DNA of 64,000 nt from Oryzias latipes (GCF_002234675.1 NC_019873.2:12529235-12593234), one strand, 5' to 3'; shown: positions 31,407 through 45,411, numbered from the stretch's first letter. Notes: a model not told the origin generated them from the sequence alone. Program-made: numbers and translations.

Positions 31407-34400
31407 TTAAACGGTGCAGTGCGTGTAGATGAGTTGCCGAGCCACGGCCATGTTCCCGCTGGCCTGGTAGATGAGCGACAGGTTGAAGGCGATTTCCCGC
31501 CGGAGATCCACCTGATCGTCTGCGATGCCCTGAGACATCAGATCAAAGAACAGGGGAGTAAAACTTTAAATGCATGATGGACAAACCCACAGGTTATGCT
31601 GCCTGTTCTTTGTAAAAAAAAAAAAAGGGGGTCAGGTGGATTCCCAACAAAAACAAAGTATTTTGGCCGGAAATTTACCCATTTTTAATTGAAATTATAA
31701 GATCCCCTGATCTAGTTCATCTGAGTAGCTTTTTGTTGTGTGTGGACACCAAACATGAGGAGGTAGGGAGGTTTTCTTTTTCTTTTTTAGGAGTTAGGGG
31801 ATTTGGTGTCATAGAATTCCGACCGGACATAAACCGCAATTATTAATTTTTCCTTCTCTCCACTTCTGTGAATTAAAGGGGTTGCCATCCATATATAACT
31901 ATCAACCCACTACTTCCTGATTGGTCAAAGTATGACCTGGTTTAATTTTCAACTTGTGTTTTGTACGTTGATCTTGAAAATAGTCTTAAAATTTTGCGTA
32001 GAGACGAGCGAACGGGAGAGTTCCGAACGCAGACGCACAGAACGGGCATCTTCTCGTTGAAAGTGGCCTTTTGATGTTGCAGGGGGCGGTTTGAACGTAG
32101 AAGGATGTATATTCTTCTAGTAAGAGTAACTAAAATATTTTTTGTGGGGGGTTCATGTTTGCTGGACTCACGCTCAGTGTCTTTGCAGGAAGCTCCAGAG
32201 CCTTCTGGTAATAATGGATGGCCAGGTGTGTGAGGCCCATCTGGTGCAGCGCGCGGCCCAGGTTGTACATGCTCTCCTGACTCTCTCCTCGCAACTCCAC
32301 GTAGCGCCACAGGAAGGAGAAGCCCTGGGGAGCGCGAGGACTTACCACCACACGTCAAAACTCTGACGGAGGGGGAAACAAAAGGCACCAACACCAACCT
32401 GTAGCACCAGAGCGTGGCGTTTGGCCACATACTTCTGAGACGCCATGTGGAAGAAGGTGAGCCCCACGCAGAGGCTGTACAGTGGGTTGTCGGGGTGAGT
32501 CTGGAAGGCCTGCACGTACTGACCTGCAATACCGACCCGGATTCACCACCATGCACAAAATGGAAAAGCGGCCGTGCGTCTCATACCCAGAGCGTGCTTG
32601 AAGCTGCCAGACACCATGGCGTTGTGTCCACAGAGCACGCACAAGGCGTGATTGTTGGGGTACTTCAGCAGCAGGCGCAGACAGAAGCGGTGGTGGCGCT
32701 GGTGCTGGGAGTTGATCGTCAGCTGAAACAACAGCACAGACCTGAGCGGCTCTGCTCATCCGCCCATACCCACACACCGGAGACACTAACCTGGTTGAAG
32801 ATGTTCCACAGCTGAGGGAGGTTCACATTTTCTATCAGCATCAACCTGTGGAGACCAAGGCATCCATGAGTGCTCAAGGCAAAGGGACTAACCAGTGCTT
32901 TGGCCCTGCCTTCCTGACCTGATGTAGTTGTACGCCTTGCAGTAGTTGTGGTCGAGGATGGTGGCAGACAGCCCGAAGCACTCCAGCTCCCTCCGCCTGG
33001 GCTTGTTGTCATAGAATGAGTAGAACTCCATGGCCGACTCCACCAGGAGGTCGGCCTCGTCGTAGCGCTCCAGCTGGCACAGGGTGAGGATGCAGCTCAC
33101 CAGCAGCTGCCACCAGTCCTCTTTGGACAGGACATTGGTTTTACCTGAGGGACGAGGAACCGACAGGAACGTGATCATTCTGGTGTTTCCCCAAAAGAGT
33201 TTGGGAGTGTTTTCTGGAGCAGGAAGGACGCACACATGTTGTCTGAATACGCTGTTTCATGGTCGGAAATCTCCGGCAGCCGCTCCTCCAGCTTCTGCAG
33301 CCTCAGGTGAGTCACTCCCGACAGAGGGACGGCACGTACACACACCTTAGCTCTCTGCATGGCCACCTACAACACAAAAACACTTTAAGTCCCACTCTGA
33401 TCATCTATTGATCTATTGTGAACGCGTTCCCAGTGGTATTCTAATTATGATTATGTTGTTTTTAGCCAAAATCAAAAAACCTGTAGTCTTCTAGGACATA
33501 GAGCATGAGAGCTCTTTGTTTACATGACAGTCCCTCACAAACTAAAATGTCGGGCAATATTGTAGCTATCCAGCGGTCAGATTCCAGCTCATACGAGGAA
33601 AACATAGAAACATGGATCTATTTGTCTACAATTGGATCAGGAGTGAAGCAGGGAGCTTGTGTCCAGCCCAGCATATTTTTTATGTCACAAATATAATCTT
33701 GTTCAAACACTTTTTTTTTCTTCGTCTGCTCCAGATTCACAACAATTTCAATAAAGATCCTCAGAAATATCTTAATTAATTTTTTAGATATGTCTTCCGT
33801 CATCGACATTTTTTTTTACAAGAACATGTTAAAAGCGCCAAAAACACCATTTTCTTTGGAGTGGACCTTTAAAGACATGCCGCCAGAGAAACCCACTGCT
33901 TTCTAAAGAAACCAAAAAAAAACAACCTTAAGCAGCATGGAGATCATGGAGATCACAGCATCCAGGTAGTCGTGCAGTTGGCCTTGGGTCTTCAGTAGTG
34001 TTGAGCGATGCAGCAAAAGCTTTAACTCCTGCAAAAGCAGAACAAAATGTTGCTGCTGTACTTCCAAAAACAGAGTTTTCCTACTTTTGATCATTTTTTT
34101 TTATTCACACTATTGAGGATTCAGACCAAAGGCAGCAAAGAAAGAACTAATCAAGTCCAATCATCAACAGAGGACTCAGATAAACCTGGACTCAACTATA
34201 TCCAAGGACAGAAATGAAGGCAGCTTGAAGTTCTCCTGAGCATCCGGCCCACCTTTTGTGCAGCGCTTGAGTCCTGTGCCAGGGTGTCACTGTCATACAT
34301 GGACTCCAAGGCTTTCAGAGCACAGTCCATGTGTCCCAGCTGCTGCTGCAGGGTTGCAAGGGACAGCCGAGCCTCCAGATGCTGCGGCGCCATCTCCACC

Positions 34401-37400
34401 ACCTTGCTGTAGCTGTCTGCTGCCGCCTCCATGTGGCCCAGAGCCTTCAGACACTCTGCAATACAGAAGCAGAGAAGCTAGAACCTGCTGTCCAGGTCCC
34501 AGAGGGTGGTCAAAAAGCTGCTGTGTCGTGAAGTATCGGTTTAACATTGTCTGGTCTTATCCTCTGCTGTTCTTCTGATAATTTCTCAAAGTATTTTGCA
34601 TAAAGTATCTGTTAGAACTCCATCTTCAGATGTTCTCCAGGGTTCTCCTCTTGGAAGACTGTTTTTGGTCTAGATGAACTCAACACAAACCCAGAAAGAC
34701 CTGAAGTTGGAGTTCCTCAAAAGACCTCTGGTGGCAGGAGAGAGCAACTTCTCACCAAACCTTGTGTTAAAACTCCAAAAGCATTTTTGTAGCAAAAATA
34801 AACATATTTAAAGTTTAATGATTTTTTTAAAAAAAGTGTATTGCTTTATTTTCTATTTATGAAAACTTAAAAAAAAAAGTTATTTAGAGCTAAAATTTGC
34901 TCATCAGAGACATTTTCTTTGATTGGCAGGAGGGTGGACTCAAATAAACTCCCACTAGCCCCACTCAAATGCAATTTTAGCAGATTTTAGAGCTGGACTC
35001 AACTACAATAAACGACGAAGAAGTAATTTCTGATTTCTGTAGTGTTCAAACTAAAGAAAACAAGACATTTATTCAAATATATTAAGTTTAGTATTCGATG
35101 TGCATAGATGTTCTACATATGCTTAATTAAATGTTAACTTATAAATCTGGTTTGTAGCCTGACCCACTTCATGCTGGAAGAAACGACATTGAAACATGAT
35201 CTCCCCTCCGTAAAACACAAGACGACTGTTTCAGCTGCATCTGCTGAGTTCCTGCTGACCCCTCAGCCGATGCTTTAGCTGCCATCTCTGTTCATGTGAA
35301 GGTGACCTGCTGCATGCCTGATAAAAACAGCTGCTGTTCTTCAAAGCTCTGTTAAATCTGGTTGGCTTCTAACCTTAGGTGTTTTGTGAGGTCATTGAAA
35401 ACATGAATGTTTGCAGTATTTTTAAAATGTCACGAATCAAGGCCAGTTCAAATTTTACTTGACCTTCTATAATTGTTCAAGTCCCACTCTAATCATCTTG
35501 TGTTGTATTCTAAAAGTGTTCCCAGTGATCCAGCGCTCTTCAAGTTTACTCCATCTATCAAAAAAAGTGTGATGTTTTGAAAACACAGAGAGGAGGGTCA
35601 GTGATGATGTTGGTAAAATGACGCTCTTCCTCTTCTTGACAACTAAATACTGTTAATTCTGATAATAATTTGAATCAATTATCAAGGAAAATAGAGATAA
35701 TTTGTACGATATGCAGATAAACTGTTAACTTTTCAATCAGGTCTCACCTGAAACCATCATTTACAAATTTCTCAACCCAGTGGACAATGCTCTGGAGGAA
35801 TTGAGTGCACACTCATGTAGAGACACTTCAGTGACTCCCTGCTTTACCTGCATGACGCAGCCAGACAACAGCTAAGTTGTATTTGTCGGAAATGACGAGT
35901 GCAGACAGCAGAGGCAGTGCAGACGTGTAGCAACCCTGCTCCAGGTAAGCTTCACCAACGTCCAGGTACAGGTCACCGATCTCCTCTGGACTCTGCTCCA
36001 TCAGCGACAACACCAGCGGCTAAAAACAATAAACAAAATGGTTGAAGTGTTTCTTTTTTCAGAGAAACATCTGGGGCATCACAAGGGTTCAGTTCACCTC
36101 TAGAGGCGTAAAGACTTGCAGGTTGATGAGGCAGACCATCAGCTTGGCTCGGAGGTCCACTGGGACGCTGTCTGCTATCTGAACAGCTTTGATATCGCCT
36201 GCAGACAAAACCGTACAAAGTTTTAGCAGTTCTGCTGTAAATATCAACGAGTTCCTCTAATCTCAAGAGTTTAGGGCCCTGCCTCATGATGGAACCAACA
36301 TGCATGAGGTGTAAGTGGGACGAGTAAATGTTCCAGTTGGTGTGAAGAAAGTTATGGTTTTTCCTTAGGAATATGAACTCATTATTGTCTGTAGTTTATA
36401 AAAAATAAATTCCCTCTAAACCAGACGGATTAATTTCAGCTCTAGCAAGGTGTACTGCAGACCAACCTTAACAACTGTCTTCAGAGAAAGTCACAAAACC
36501 ATCCAAGTCTATTTGAAAAAACAACAGTTAACTTCAATGGAGAGTTAAGGCTCCATTTTGTTTTTCTAAAGTATCTCCTTGAGTCTCTGTTCTATCACTG
36601 CTCTCTGCTGGTAAGCTAAGCTCTCTGCAGTCTCACTTGCAGCTACAATCCAGGACATTTCAAGGCTGTTATATATTTTCTTATCACGGCTTGCATCCTG
36701 TTGAACACCTGACTCAGGCGGGTTCAGTCCACAAATCAAAGTAATTTGTGGGATTTCCAGGATCAGGACTGAGCAGAGCAACCTGGCTGCAGAAAAGATG
36801 GCGCCTGACGCCATTGGCTGGAAGCAGAAATTCTACAATTTAACCTAAACCTCTGTCTCTTCTCCCTCAATGGCTCGATGGAGTGTGCTGAAGCCCACCT
36901 TAATCCAGAAGGTGTGATTCCATTACGTTTGCTCTTCTAACCCTAACCCAAACCTAAAAATTGTAGAGAAATGTTTATTAAAGCCTCAAACAGGAAAATC
37001 CGTAACTGTTAGGGTCAACGGTTAAAGTAGTTTTTTTCAAACAATATGGAGATTTTCTGGTTCCAGTCGAGAACATCCAGTTCTGGACGTTGATGTCTGC
37101 ATCCAGGTCTACTTGAGCAGAGCTGGTCTTGAGCTTGACTGTTTCCCCCTGGAAATTAGACCATTAGTGCCTAGTTTCTCAACTTGGGGAGCCCCGGGTC
37201 CTTACATATCATGTGCAAACCCCGTGCACACGGCAGAGAGTCAGGGGCGAGCACTCGCACCTTACTAATGTCTAGAGTGTAACAGGAGGGCACCGTACAA
37301 CAGCATCACCCATACGACATAAGTACAACTTATAGCCTCAAGGGAACTGCAAGGCACACCTGCACTCCCCTTTAGATCCAGCCGCTTCTCCCCATAACCA

Positions 37401-40400
37401 TCTATGTGCATGTGACTGAGGCTTCACAGAGATGGGCTGCTAGCAACACACTTCCACAAGTTCAAAATTTTATTATGACCACCTTTACCAGCAAGGCTTA
37501 ACAAACAACTAAATGGGCAAAAGTAAGAGGGGGAGCGATTAGCCAGGAAGATTTCAGAAATGTTAATTTTCCATTCAGACCTTTTACGAGTTTACTGTGA
37601 GCAAGAAAATGGTAAAAAAAAATTCCATAAGCTGAACTTTGTTCCAGTTCAGGAACTTCTTTTACTTCAGAGAGGTTCTTAGTATCATTGAACTTCTTAT
37701 AAATCCCACTTGAAAACAAGGCTCACCGCAACTCTCAGCAGGCATTTCTTCTGGAAGGTTTAATGCTGCTCCCTTGTCGTTCGCCTCTTTCTTCTCAGCG
37801 GCCTCCTCGCCACGGTAGGGTACTTCAGCTGTCGCGTTCTCCCTTACCAGAACCACATCTGTGAACTTGACCAGGACCTAGGAAAACCAACTGCCATCAG
37901 CACACATTCTCTTTCACTGTGTGACTGAAGCGGGCCTCACGTACCTGCAAGGCCTTGCTGTGCTGCCGGCTGGAGATGTAAAGTTCAGCCGCCATGTTGA
38001 CGAAGTCGTCCCCGACCAGACTGGGGTGTCGTGACAGACCTTCTTCTATGACGCTCAGGGCCGAGGGCAGGTCATTGCTCTCATAGTAACTCCTGAAGCA
38101 GACAAGCAAAAGGTGAGGACAGCGTTTGGGAGAAAACATTCAGGACAAATGTCACTGAAAACTGCTTCTGGAATTATTCCACCATTTTCTGTCGCTCCTC
38201 AGAGCAGCAATGTGGTGACAAACCAGCTCTCTGGGTTAGACACATGTGGAAGTTAGATACCAACAAACGTGGAGTAACTCTGGCGAGGATCAAAGGACTA
38301 ACCTCAAGTGATTCTTCCTCAGTACTTTGAGGTATGAAAGCAGTAGAAACTCTGACTCAACACACCAAGAGATGTCTTTCATGTTCATGCATTACTTCAC
38401 ACCAGTGTAGGAGGCAAGACCCATAAAGACATGGATGGATGGATGGATGGATGGGTGGATGGATGGATGGATGGATGGACGGACGGACGGACGGATGGAT
38501 GGAGTCTGTGTTAATTAAGTGTTGCCGAAAACATTTCCAGTCTTAAAGCGTTAAAGAACAGGTAGAAAAGCCCTCTGTAAGTTTAGCCATTTACCGATTT
38601 TTTAAACTGGTCCGTTCATATTTTGAGGAACAAACTGCTTACGTTTATCCAGAAATTTTGAGTCATTTAGTTTGTCTCTGATAATTCCAGAAAAGAGCAG
38701 CTCATTTATTGAAGGTCAATAAGTATACTTTCCCTCCTACAAGACAAAAATTGGGGATATTTGGACATGCCAAACTAAATTCCTTTGTGTCTGCGGTGTT
38801 GAGGATTTTGCATCAGTGTTTTGGACTGAAGGGGGCGTCTCTAAGGTGTATGTGAGGTTTCCTTCATGCAGTAACAGATCTGCGAACTCTGCTTGGCGTG
38901 TCAGACCTTTCATCTGGTCCAGCTTGCTTTCACACATGGAGCTTTCAGAGGGAAAACTGACTCAAGCAGACAAAACTATAAGAAAAAACTTGCAGGTTCA
39001 AACGCTGGGCGGAGTATTGTGCGATCCCCGTTGCCCACAGAAAAGACTTACTTTTGACCAAATTAAGTCAGTTCGGTCGTCCTTTTTTTTGCGACACAGA
39101 CACCGCCATGTTGGAGCCAGACGGTGTTAGTAAGAAGATATTGGTACAGGTTGGTCTGAGTCATCGTTTCCACGGCAACCACTCTCACCAATCAAGACTA
39201 AGCTTGTTAAAAGGCCACACTCCTACCACTTGAAAGCGGGTCACACAAACTCTGTCAATTAAACAATTTGATCGGACGTGGAGGGCAACAGGCTCCGCCT
39301 ACTTTTACTGAGGCATCTGATTGGTCAGTTTCCATTTTGAACAACTAGCAATAAAGAATAAATATCATGAAAAAGTACATTTGTAGTACTACGTTTGCCC
39401 TCTTAGATATTTCTTATTTAAAGTTTTGCACTGATTTATTTTGCTTATCCTAATTAGCACAAAACACCATCCAATAACAATTAACCTACTAGCGCCAACA
39501 CAATTTACTCTTGCAGTAAATCTGAGGCGTTAGGTTGAATATTGTCACACTGCTCTTCTTGAAGCAAAGGCAAACCAGTCCAGGTGTCTGTGCGCTGCAA
39601 GTGTGGAGGTTTTACTTAGCCATGTCCTTGGACAGCTGCATGAAGTGCTCCCCATCCTCAAGAGGAAGCAGCGACAGGATCCTCCGGTAGCCGTCCATGC
39701 ACTGCTTGTGCTCTCCCAAGCGCATGTGGAGGCTGGAGCGCTCCCACAGGTAGCGCACGTTGGTGGGGTCGTATTTGATGGCTGCAGAAAAAGAGTAAAT
39801 CATAAACATTAAGAACCGGGAATGCCCCATTAAATGCTTTAAGAGCAGGGAGACTTCCTTCAGACTTGTACGGCTGTGGTCTTCGGGAAAAGTCTTTTTT
39901 TTTTGGTGTAACTTAAGTTCTCCAAACATTCTGAGAAAACATCAGACCGACCGACTGGATTGAGTTGACTCTCCGTACTCGCTGAGTTGCTGCTACACGC
40001 CCATCTCTTTCCCATTCTGGCAGCATTTTTTCGGTTGGTTTTATCTCCATAGCAACCCTTTTTTTTTGGTCCCCTAAGGTTTCTCACCATGTCTGTAATG
40101 TCCCTTTCACTGGGTACTAGGTGTGTGTTAATTTTGGTGAGTATGTGGCGGGGGTGACGTTTTCGCTCACCTTTGCTGTAGCAGATGATGGCCTGTCGGA
40201 TGTTGTTCTGTTCCAGAGACATTTCCGCCAGCCTGATCCACTCCTCACAGTCGGACGGGTTGAGGTGAGCAGCAATCAGAGAGAACTGCAGAGATTTGTC
40301 GGTGTCTCCTTCGTCTTCATAGATCATGGCCAGCGTGGAAAAAGGCTCGTAGGCCAGAGGAGCTGCAGAAGACATGAGGTGAGATCTGTCAAACACAAAC

Positions 40401-41528
40401 TCTGCATTGTCATAACCGCAGAATCTAAAAGCTTCTTACCCTGTCGGATGATTTCCATGCACATCTGGACAGCTGTGTCTTTTTCTCCTCGCGCGTAGCG
40501 AATGTTGGCTTCTCCCATGAGACCGCGCAAAGCTGTAGGAAGTTTGCTGCCATGACGACGCCCCTAAGGAGATGTAAGTTCAAGCACAGAGCTGTGCGAG
40601 TGACAGCATGCGTGTGTTGTTGTGTGAGGGGCATACCTTCATATGCTTCTTGTTTTCCCGACTCAGCTCCATCTCCAGGGCAAAAACATCTCCGACCGTC
40701 ACGTCCTCTGCCTCCTCCTCTGCCTCCTCCTTTGGTTTCTGTGTCCGCCTCCCACATCCTTCCCCTCGCTGATGCTTCTTTCTCCCCTTCCCGGTCTTTG
40801 CGTCGCTGCCCTTATCTTCTACTACAAAGTCCTTGTCATCCTCATCATCCACATAGCTCAAGCTGTCCTCCTCTTCCTCTGATGATGGCGGCTCTGCAGA
40901 CTCTCCCAGGATGGAGGCAAACGCCTGCTGAACTCCAGGGCTGACCCCGTCCTCTGGGAAGACAGTAGCAGACATTTATACTCCTGCTCCTCCATGCATC
41001 AGAAGCACTGTAGGAGAAAAGAGAATGAAGAACATCCAAAAAACACACAAAGCTACAAAAAAACAAACAAACAGTGATTGCATCGCAACTTTGTTTTCCT
41101 AGAGGGTTTTCGTTCCTTCTTGAATAAGAACGAGTGTTTTCATGGAGACCAGGAGATCCACCTTCAACACCAGTCTGCTTCCAGAGTAAGGTTCGAAGCT
41201 GTCTGACATCACAAGCAGACAGAGATATACAGACACGCAAACAGGCTAACATAACAAATCCATGTTACCGGGCTGTGACAGGATCTGCGCAGAGGAACAG
41301 GGCTGAGCGTCTTCTTCAGCATCTTCACCTCGTTCGGACTCCTGCAAACAGATATGATCAGCGAACCAGTCAACGAGCGCCACGAACGTGAAGGGTTCTG
41401 GTTCGGTCCTGCTGGACTCTGTCTGTCTGTCTCACCTCGGCTTTCCTCTCATCTCTTCTTCTATCGAACTCTTCAAAGGTTATTCGACCTTCCAGGTAAT
41501 CAATTAGCTCGCTGCTGAAACCTGACAT
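31407..41528 (-). CDS. gtf3c3: General transcription factor IIIC subunit 3 (TFIIIC102), 19 exons
   Basis: This TPR-rich scaffold subunit of TFIIIC links B-box recognition to TFIIIB recruitment at tRNA and other Pol III genes. The exons in transcript order are 41528-41436, 41341-41269, 40953-40637, 40563-40440, 40362-40171, 39781-39616, 38092-37945, 37877-37727, 36198-36098, 36019-35848, 34455-34253, 34028-33927, 33366-33234, 33144-32919, 32845-32791, 32722-32587, 32523-32399, 32324-32172 and 31529-31407. The frame is open through all of them, giving about 930 residues (human about 886). The N-terminus [20 protein letters not shown] matches the family. Residues about 74-150 are acidic and Lys-rich. 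TPR-type helices follow from about 172 ([17 protein letters not shown]). The C-terminus has [18 protein letters not shown]. The exon 3 acceptor was chosen because it keeps the frame open. Confidence 0.93.
31808..32080. repeat. Dispersed repeat in gtf3c3 intron 18
   Basis: The segment GTCATAGAATTCCGACCGG...AAACCGCAATTATTAATT resembles 44862-44905 (GTCATATAATTCCGTCCGG...). Both continue through CTGATTGGTCAAAGT and ACGTTGAT landmarks. It is non-coding, and the class is unknown. Confidence 0.5.
33384..33874 (-). mobile_element. TTAA-flanked MITE, full-length, in gtf3c3 intron 12
   Basis: On the minus strand it runs from TTAAAGGTCCACTCCAAAG to GATCAGAGTGGGACTTAAAG, so both ends carry TTAA and an inverted RGNCCCACTC-like repeat. 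It aligns end to end with 51550-52080. It has no coding capacity. TTAA target sites suggest mobilisation by a piggyBac-like transposase, which is an inference. Confidence 0.7.
34456..35847. other. Large gtf3c3 intron 10
   Basis: This intron holds no exon. The only recognisable item is an eroded fragment of the TTAA MITE right end near 35476-35550 (CAAGTCCCACTCTAATCAT...). Confidence 0.4.
38431..38505 (+). repeat. GGAT tetranucleotide microsatellite in gtf3c3 intron 6
   Basis: These are tandem (GGAT) units with an internal block of GGAC variants. They lie in the intron between 38093 and 39615. Confidence 0.9.
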
Positions 41529-41568
41529 CTTCACCTGCGGGAAAAACGCAGGACAAAACGAAAAGTTT

Positions 41569-43735
41569 ACGGTTGTTTTAACTCTTTAGGGTCTCATTTT
41601 CCAATATGTCGCCATGTTTGGTTACTTCTGCAGCCAATGGCTGAGAAGATGAAACTGCGACAAAACATCCGGCTTGACTCTTCGATACTGCCGCTTAAAG
41701 CGTGATTACTGCCATCTAGTGGTGTGGAGTGTTCCTTCGCCTGTCATAACTTCATAACTTTACGATTCAAAGTTATTAAGCTGACATTACACAAAGTCAA
41801 AGATAATTCAGTGGTAAATCATTTTCACAGCAATTTTAACAGTTTATAACATTAAGACAAATGTACTAATTTATTTGGATTACATCAAATAAGGGACACA
41901 TTTAAAACAATCTAAAAAATTTAAGATAGATCTGAACTAGGATTGGTCTCTTTTTTTTATTCATAAATTCTAACGTTGCCTTATATGCAACCAATTCTTC
42001 ACCGTATTTGTTGGTTGATCCCATATTTGCTCTAAATTTCTTTTTTGTCGTTTTTATCAAATTGGACCATGTATGAACTTTGTGCTGTAAAGAGCATTTT
42101 TTCATGTTTACTTTTAAACAGGTAGATTTGAATACCTGGGATTAGAGCTGCCAGAGGTTAAAGAAAGAACAAAGAGGAGTCTCATGGATGCAAAAGATAT
42201 GAAGAGGAAGGTGCATCTTGTTGTTCTCTTTAAACATCTAAATGGAACAACCAGAGGCAAAAGGAGAGGAAAGTAATACATGTTACAAGAAACAAAAACA
42301 GATCCCAGAAACCATAAACATGAGCTGGAACAGTGGCAAAGGCAGACCAAAGAACCCCATAAGTTGGGTTGGTTGTGAAACCAAGATCCTGCCAGAACCA
42401 CGCCTCCTTCTGTCAACGGTGATCAAATAAACAATGGAAACACATGACAGAACCTCAGCAGGGGTAGCTCACTGCTGATGATACCACTGTGTCACGAGAA
42501 ACAAAATCCGTGTAGTCATGACATTTGACGATCAAGATGGAGGACTGGGAGCAGGCAAATATTAACCAGCTGTCTTCAGAGAACCAATCATGAGAAAAAA
42601 TCCTTTTATTTTTTTCAGTTATACCATCATCTGGGTGAATACTCGATTCTGATTGGCTGCAAGGTGTCTATTAAAAAGTGAATAATGCTACATTTGTAAA
42701 AGAAGTACATAACCTGAAAGTATTATATTTTTGTGCTGGCCTAAATGTCAGAACAGAAATTTGGAACACAAGTGGACATCAAAGTTTATCACAATAGCAA
42801 GACAATAGAAAAGACCTGTCCTTCAAATGACACATTGATGGACATGCCTGCATGTCTATAGAATGTGACCATAAACAGTAATGTTGCCTTTAATTTTAAA
42901 GATCTAGTTTGTTGCCTGCATTTCTGGCCTGCTTACCTTCTTGCTTGATACAGACTGAGTACGTGTTTATAAATTATTTTATGATTAATTAATAAAAGAA
43001 TTTGTTTGATTAGTGATACACATTTAATGATCGGTTAATGGTGCGAATTTCTTGCAATAAAAGTGATTTAGGAAACTAATTGTGGATTTTGTTTCTTTGA
43101 AACAAACTTCTGCTTCATCAACTGGTCAAATTTCCCTCTAAAATTAGATTTTATACCACCTAACATGACGTTTACCTATTCACTTAACTCTGGGTGTTAG
43201 TCCTCATTTAGCTGCAGGGGGAACCAGTGTGAATCAAACAGTCCGCTTCTTGAAAAAAACAATATAAACATTAAAGATATATAGATTTTGAAAAAGTCAC
43301 GGTGATTTATTTTTTATTCCTTTCGTGACCATAGTATAAGACGGATAATGCCCCACCAGCTGTCCATTAATTGACAATAGACACCACAATGGGCATTAAA
43401 CAGCCTTTGCCATATAATGTATTTATGAATAAACTTTAATCTGATAAATTCTCAATTTACAAGAAATTATATGTAAAACATCGACTATTTTACTCATAGT
43501 TCTACGAGTTTACTCTCGTAATTCTTTTTACTTTTTTGTTGTTGTAATTTTATGACTTTATTCTCGTAAAATAAGATGTGTTTATATTTTTCAATTTCAC
43601 AGTAGCCCTAATACTCCGTCGTTCAAATGAGCATTACTTCTCTCGGATAAGAAACAATGAAAAAACAATGAAAGTTAGCTCGCATTCTGTTGGAGTAACT
43701 CTTCTTTCATACAAACGATCTCAACGCTCTCAGTC
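41569..43735. other. Intergenic region between gtf3c3 and banf1
   Basis: gtf3c3 and banf1 are divergent. Short frames at 41902-42430 have no splice context or recognisable similarity. I found no clear promoter motif immediately upstream of gtf3c3. The remainder is AT-rich and looks single-copy. Confidence 0.4.
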
Positions 43736-43736
43736 G

Positions 43737-43840
43737 TGACGTCACATTTAGAGCGTCAACTGATCCAGCAGTGTCTGGGTTTGGTTTAAAGTGTCGGGGC
43801 TGAGTGCAGCGTTGACGCCTCCCAGGTGCTTACGTTCCAG
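43737..43840 (+). promoter_or_regulatory. banf1 promoter with CRE and non-coding first exon
   Basis: A perfect CRE palindrome TGACGTCA lies at 43737-43744. About 100 bp downstream, TTCCAG is followed by a consensus donor GTGAGT at 43841. The coding exon of banf1 starts behind an acceptor (CCACAG, ending 45406) only 5 nt before the ATG. A separate leader exon is therefore required, and this is the best candidate. The intron would be 43841-45406. Confidence 0.55.
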
Positions 43841-44861
43841 GTGAGTTCACGCGCGAAATCGTTCATTCAGGTTACGTTCACGCGCTCGTACTCGTTTAAA
43901 TTGTTTTCGTCCGCCTGGACACGTGCGGCCCTGCAGGTGAAGTCCACTTCCGGCAGGTATGCTACGGGGCCCCGCGGGGTTCCGGATATGGTACGGTTTT
44001 TGCAGCTGTTAGTCTGGTCTCCGACTGCTGTCTTGACTCGGAACCAGCTCCGGACGAACCGCGCCCTACATGGAGTTATTGATTTACGTATTACTGAAGA
44101 AACGAGAAAAGATGTAAAAGTTTAGACTCAAAAATGAAGTAGTTCAAACCGCGGCTTTTTGTTTTACAATCGGTAATTTGAAAAATATCAGTTAAAATAT
44201 CAAATCAGTTATCAGGCAGCTGCAGCCGGCTGTTTCTGAATCAATAATTGTGAAATATCTTATTTTCACAGTAAAAACCCTTTCTACCTCCATGATGACA
44301 CTGTTTTTAAATTTAAATTGGCAGAATAAATATTGGAGGCATAATCCGAATCAAAGATAATTTAAAAAAAAAAAAAGATCGTTTGTTGTTTTCATAAAAC
44401 TTGACAATGTCAATCATTTTTCAGATTAAATTTAAAAATTAACTAATTATTTTACATTTCAAATAAAAACTGTCAATTTTAAAATGTCATTTTTAATACA
44501 TTTTGTAAGTTCCAGAGCAATTACTATTAATGTTCTTCCTTTTTAGACTCTGACATGAAGCAGACACAATGATGATGATTTTAGAGTCACAAAAAAGGCC
44601 ACTGCTAGATTTTCTATCTGCATGTACTTTAAATTTAGCATAGGTTTGGATTATTCTGTAAAGCTCGCTGCCACCCTCTTGACTTTAATTTGAAACAAAA
44701 ACAATGTAGAAGCAGAAATAATATTTTAGTTCAAAATATTTACATCAACGTAGAAACCAAAAAAAAGGAATACATTCCAACATTTTAAAATTTTCTATAG
44801 TTTCTTGGCTTGCTTAAACCTTTCCTTTCACATCTCTATTCCAATATATGAAAGACTTATT

Positions 44862-45212
44862 GTCATATAATTCCGTCCGGGCGCAAACCGCAATCATTAA
44901 TTCATCCACCATGATCAATTTTCAAACGGTTGGCATTTTTGTAAATTCAAAGAGGTGCTACCCGTATGTCACTACCAAATCCGAGTCCCTGATTGGTCAA
45001 AGTTCAACTGGTTTAACTTTCAGAACGGTGGATCCCCTTCATGCTGACTCCACCCGTTGACCACACGTTGATATGTTACTGGCTAAAGTTCCTGAATGGT
45101 TGATGCCCTGCACCAGATGCTCAAAACAAGCTGCAGGGCCTCTGATCGCGTCTGTACGTTGATTTAACGTTGAACCCTGACGCTCGAATCACGTTCAGTG
45201 TGAAAGTAGCTT
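44862..45212. repeat. Dispersed repeat in the presumed banf1 leader intron
   Basis: This is the second copy of the repeat at 31808-32080, with the shared landmarks TTCCGTCCGGGCGCAAACCGC, CTGATTGGTCAAAGTTCAACTGG and CGTTGATTTAACG. It ends in TTCAGTGTGAAAGTAGCTTA. There is no coding frame. Confidence 0.45.
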
Positions 45213-45411
45213 AAGTCATCTGTCAGGGAGAGTTACAGACAGGAAGAAATCTTCCAAAGTGTCTGATCAATTTTCTTTTTGTTTGCCTCACTGTTGACTT
45301 TTTGTGGGGGAAAAATGTAAAATGTGACGCCATCACAGCTCTTCCATTTAAGGCTCCGCCCTAAAAACAAAAACATAGCTGTGATGAGGGTGTTGTATTT
45401 CCACAGTCGCC

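Noticed and set aside
40425-40757. Glycine- and arginine-rich frame in the gtf3c3 region
   Set aside because: It is an alternative frame over gtf3c3 exon 3 and its flanking intron. The correct frame encodes the acidic/lysine-rich segment and joins neighbours in phase.
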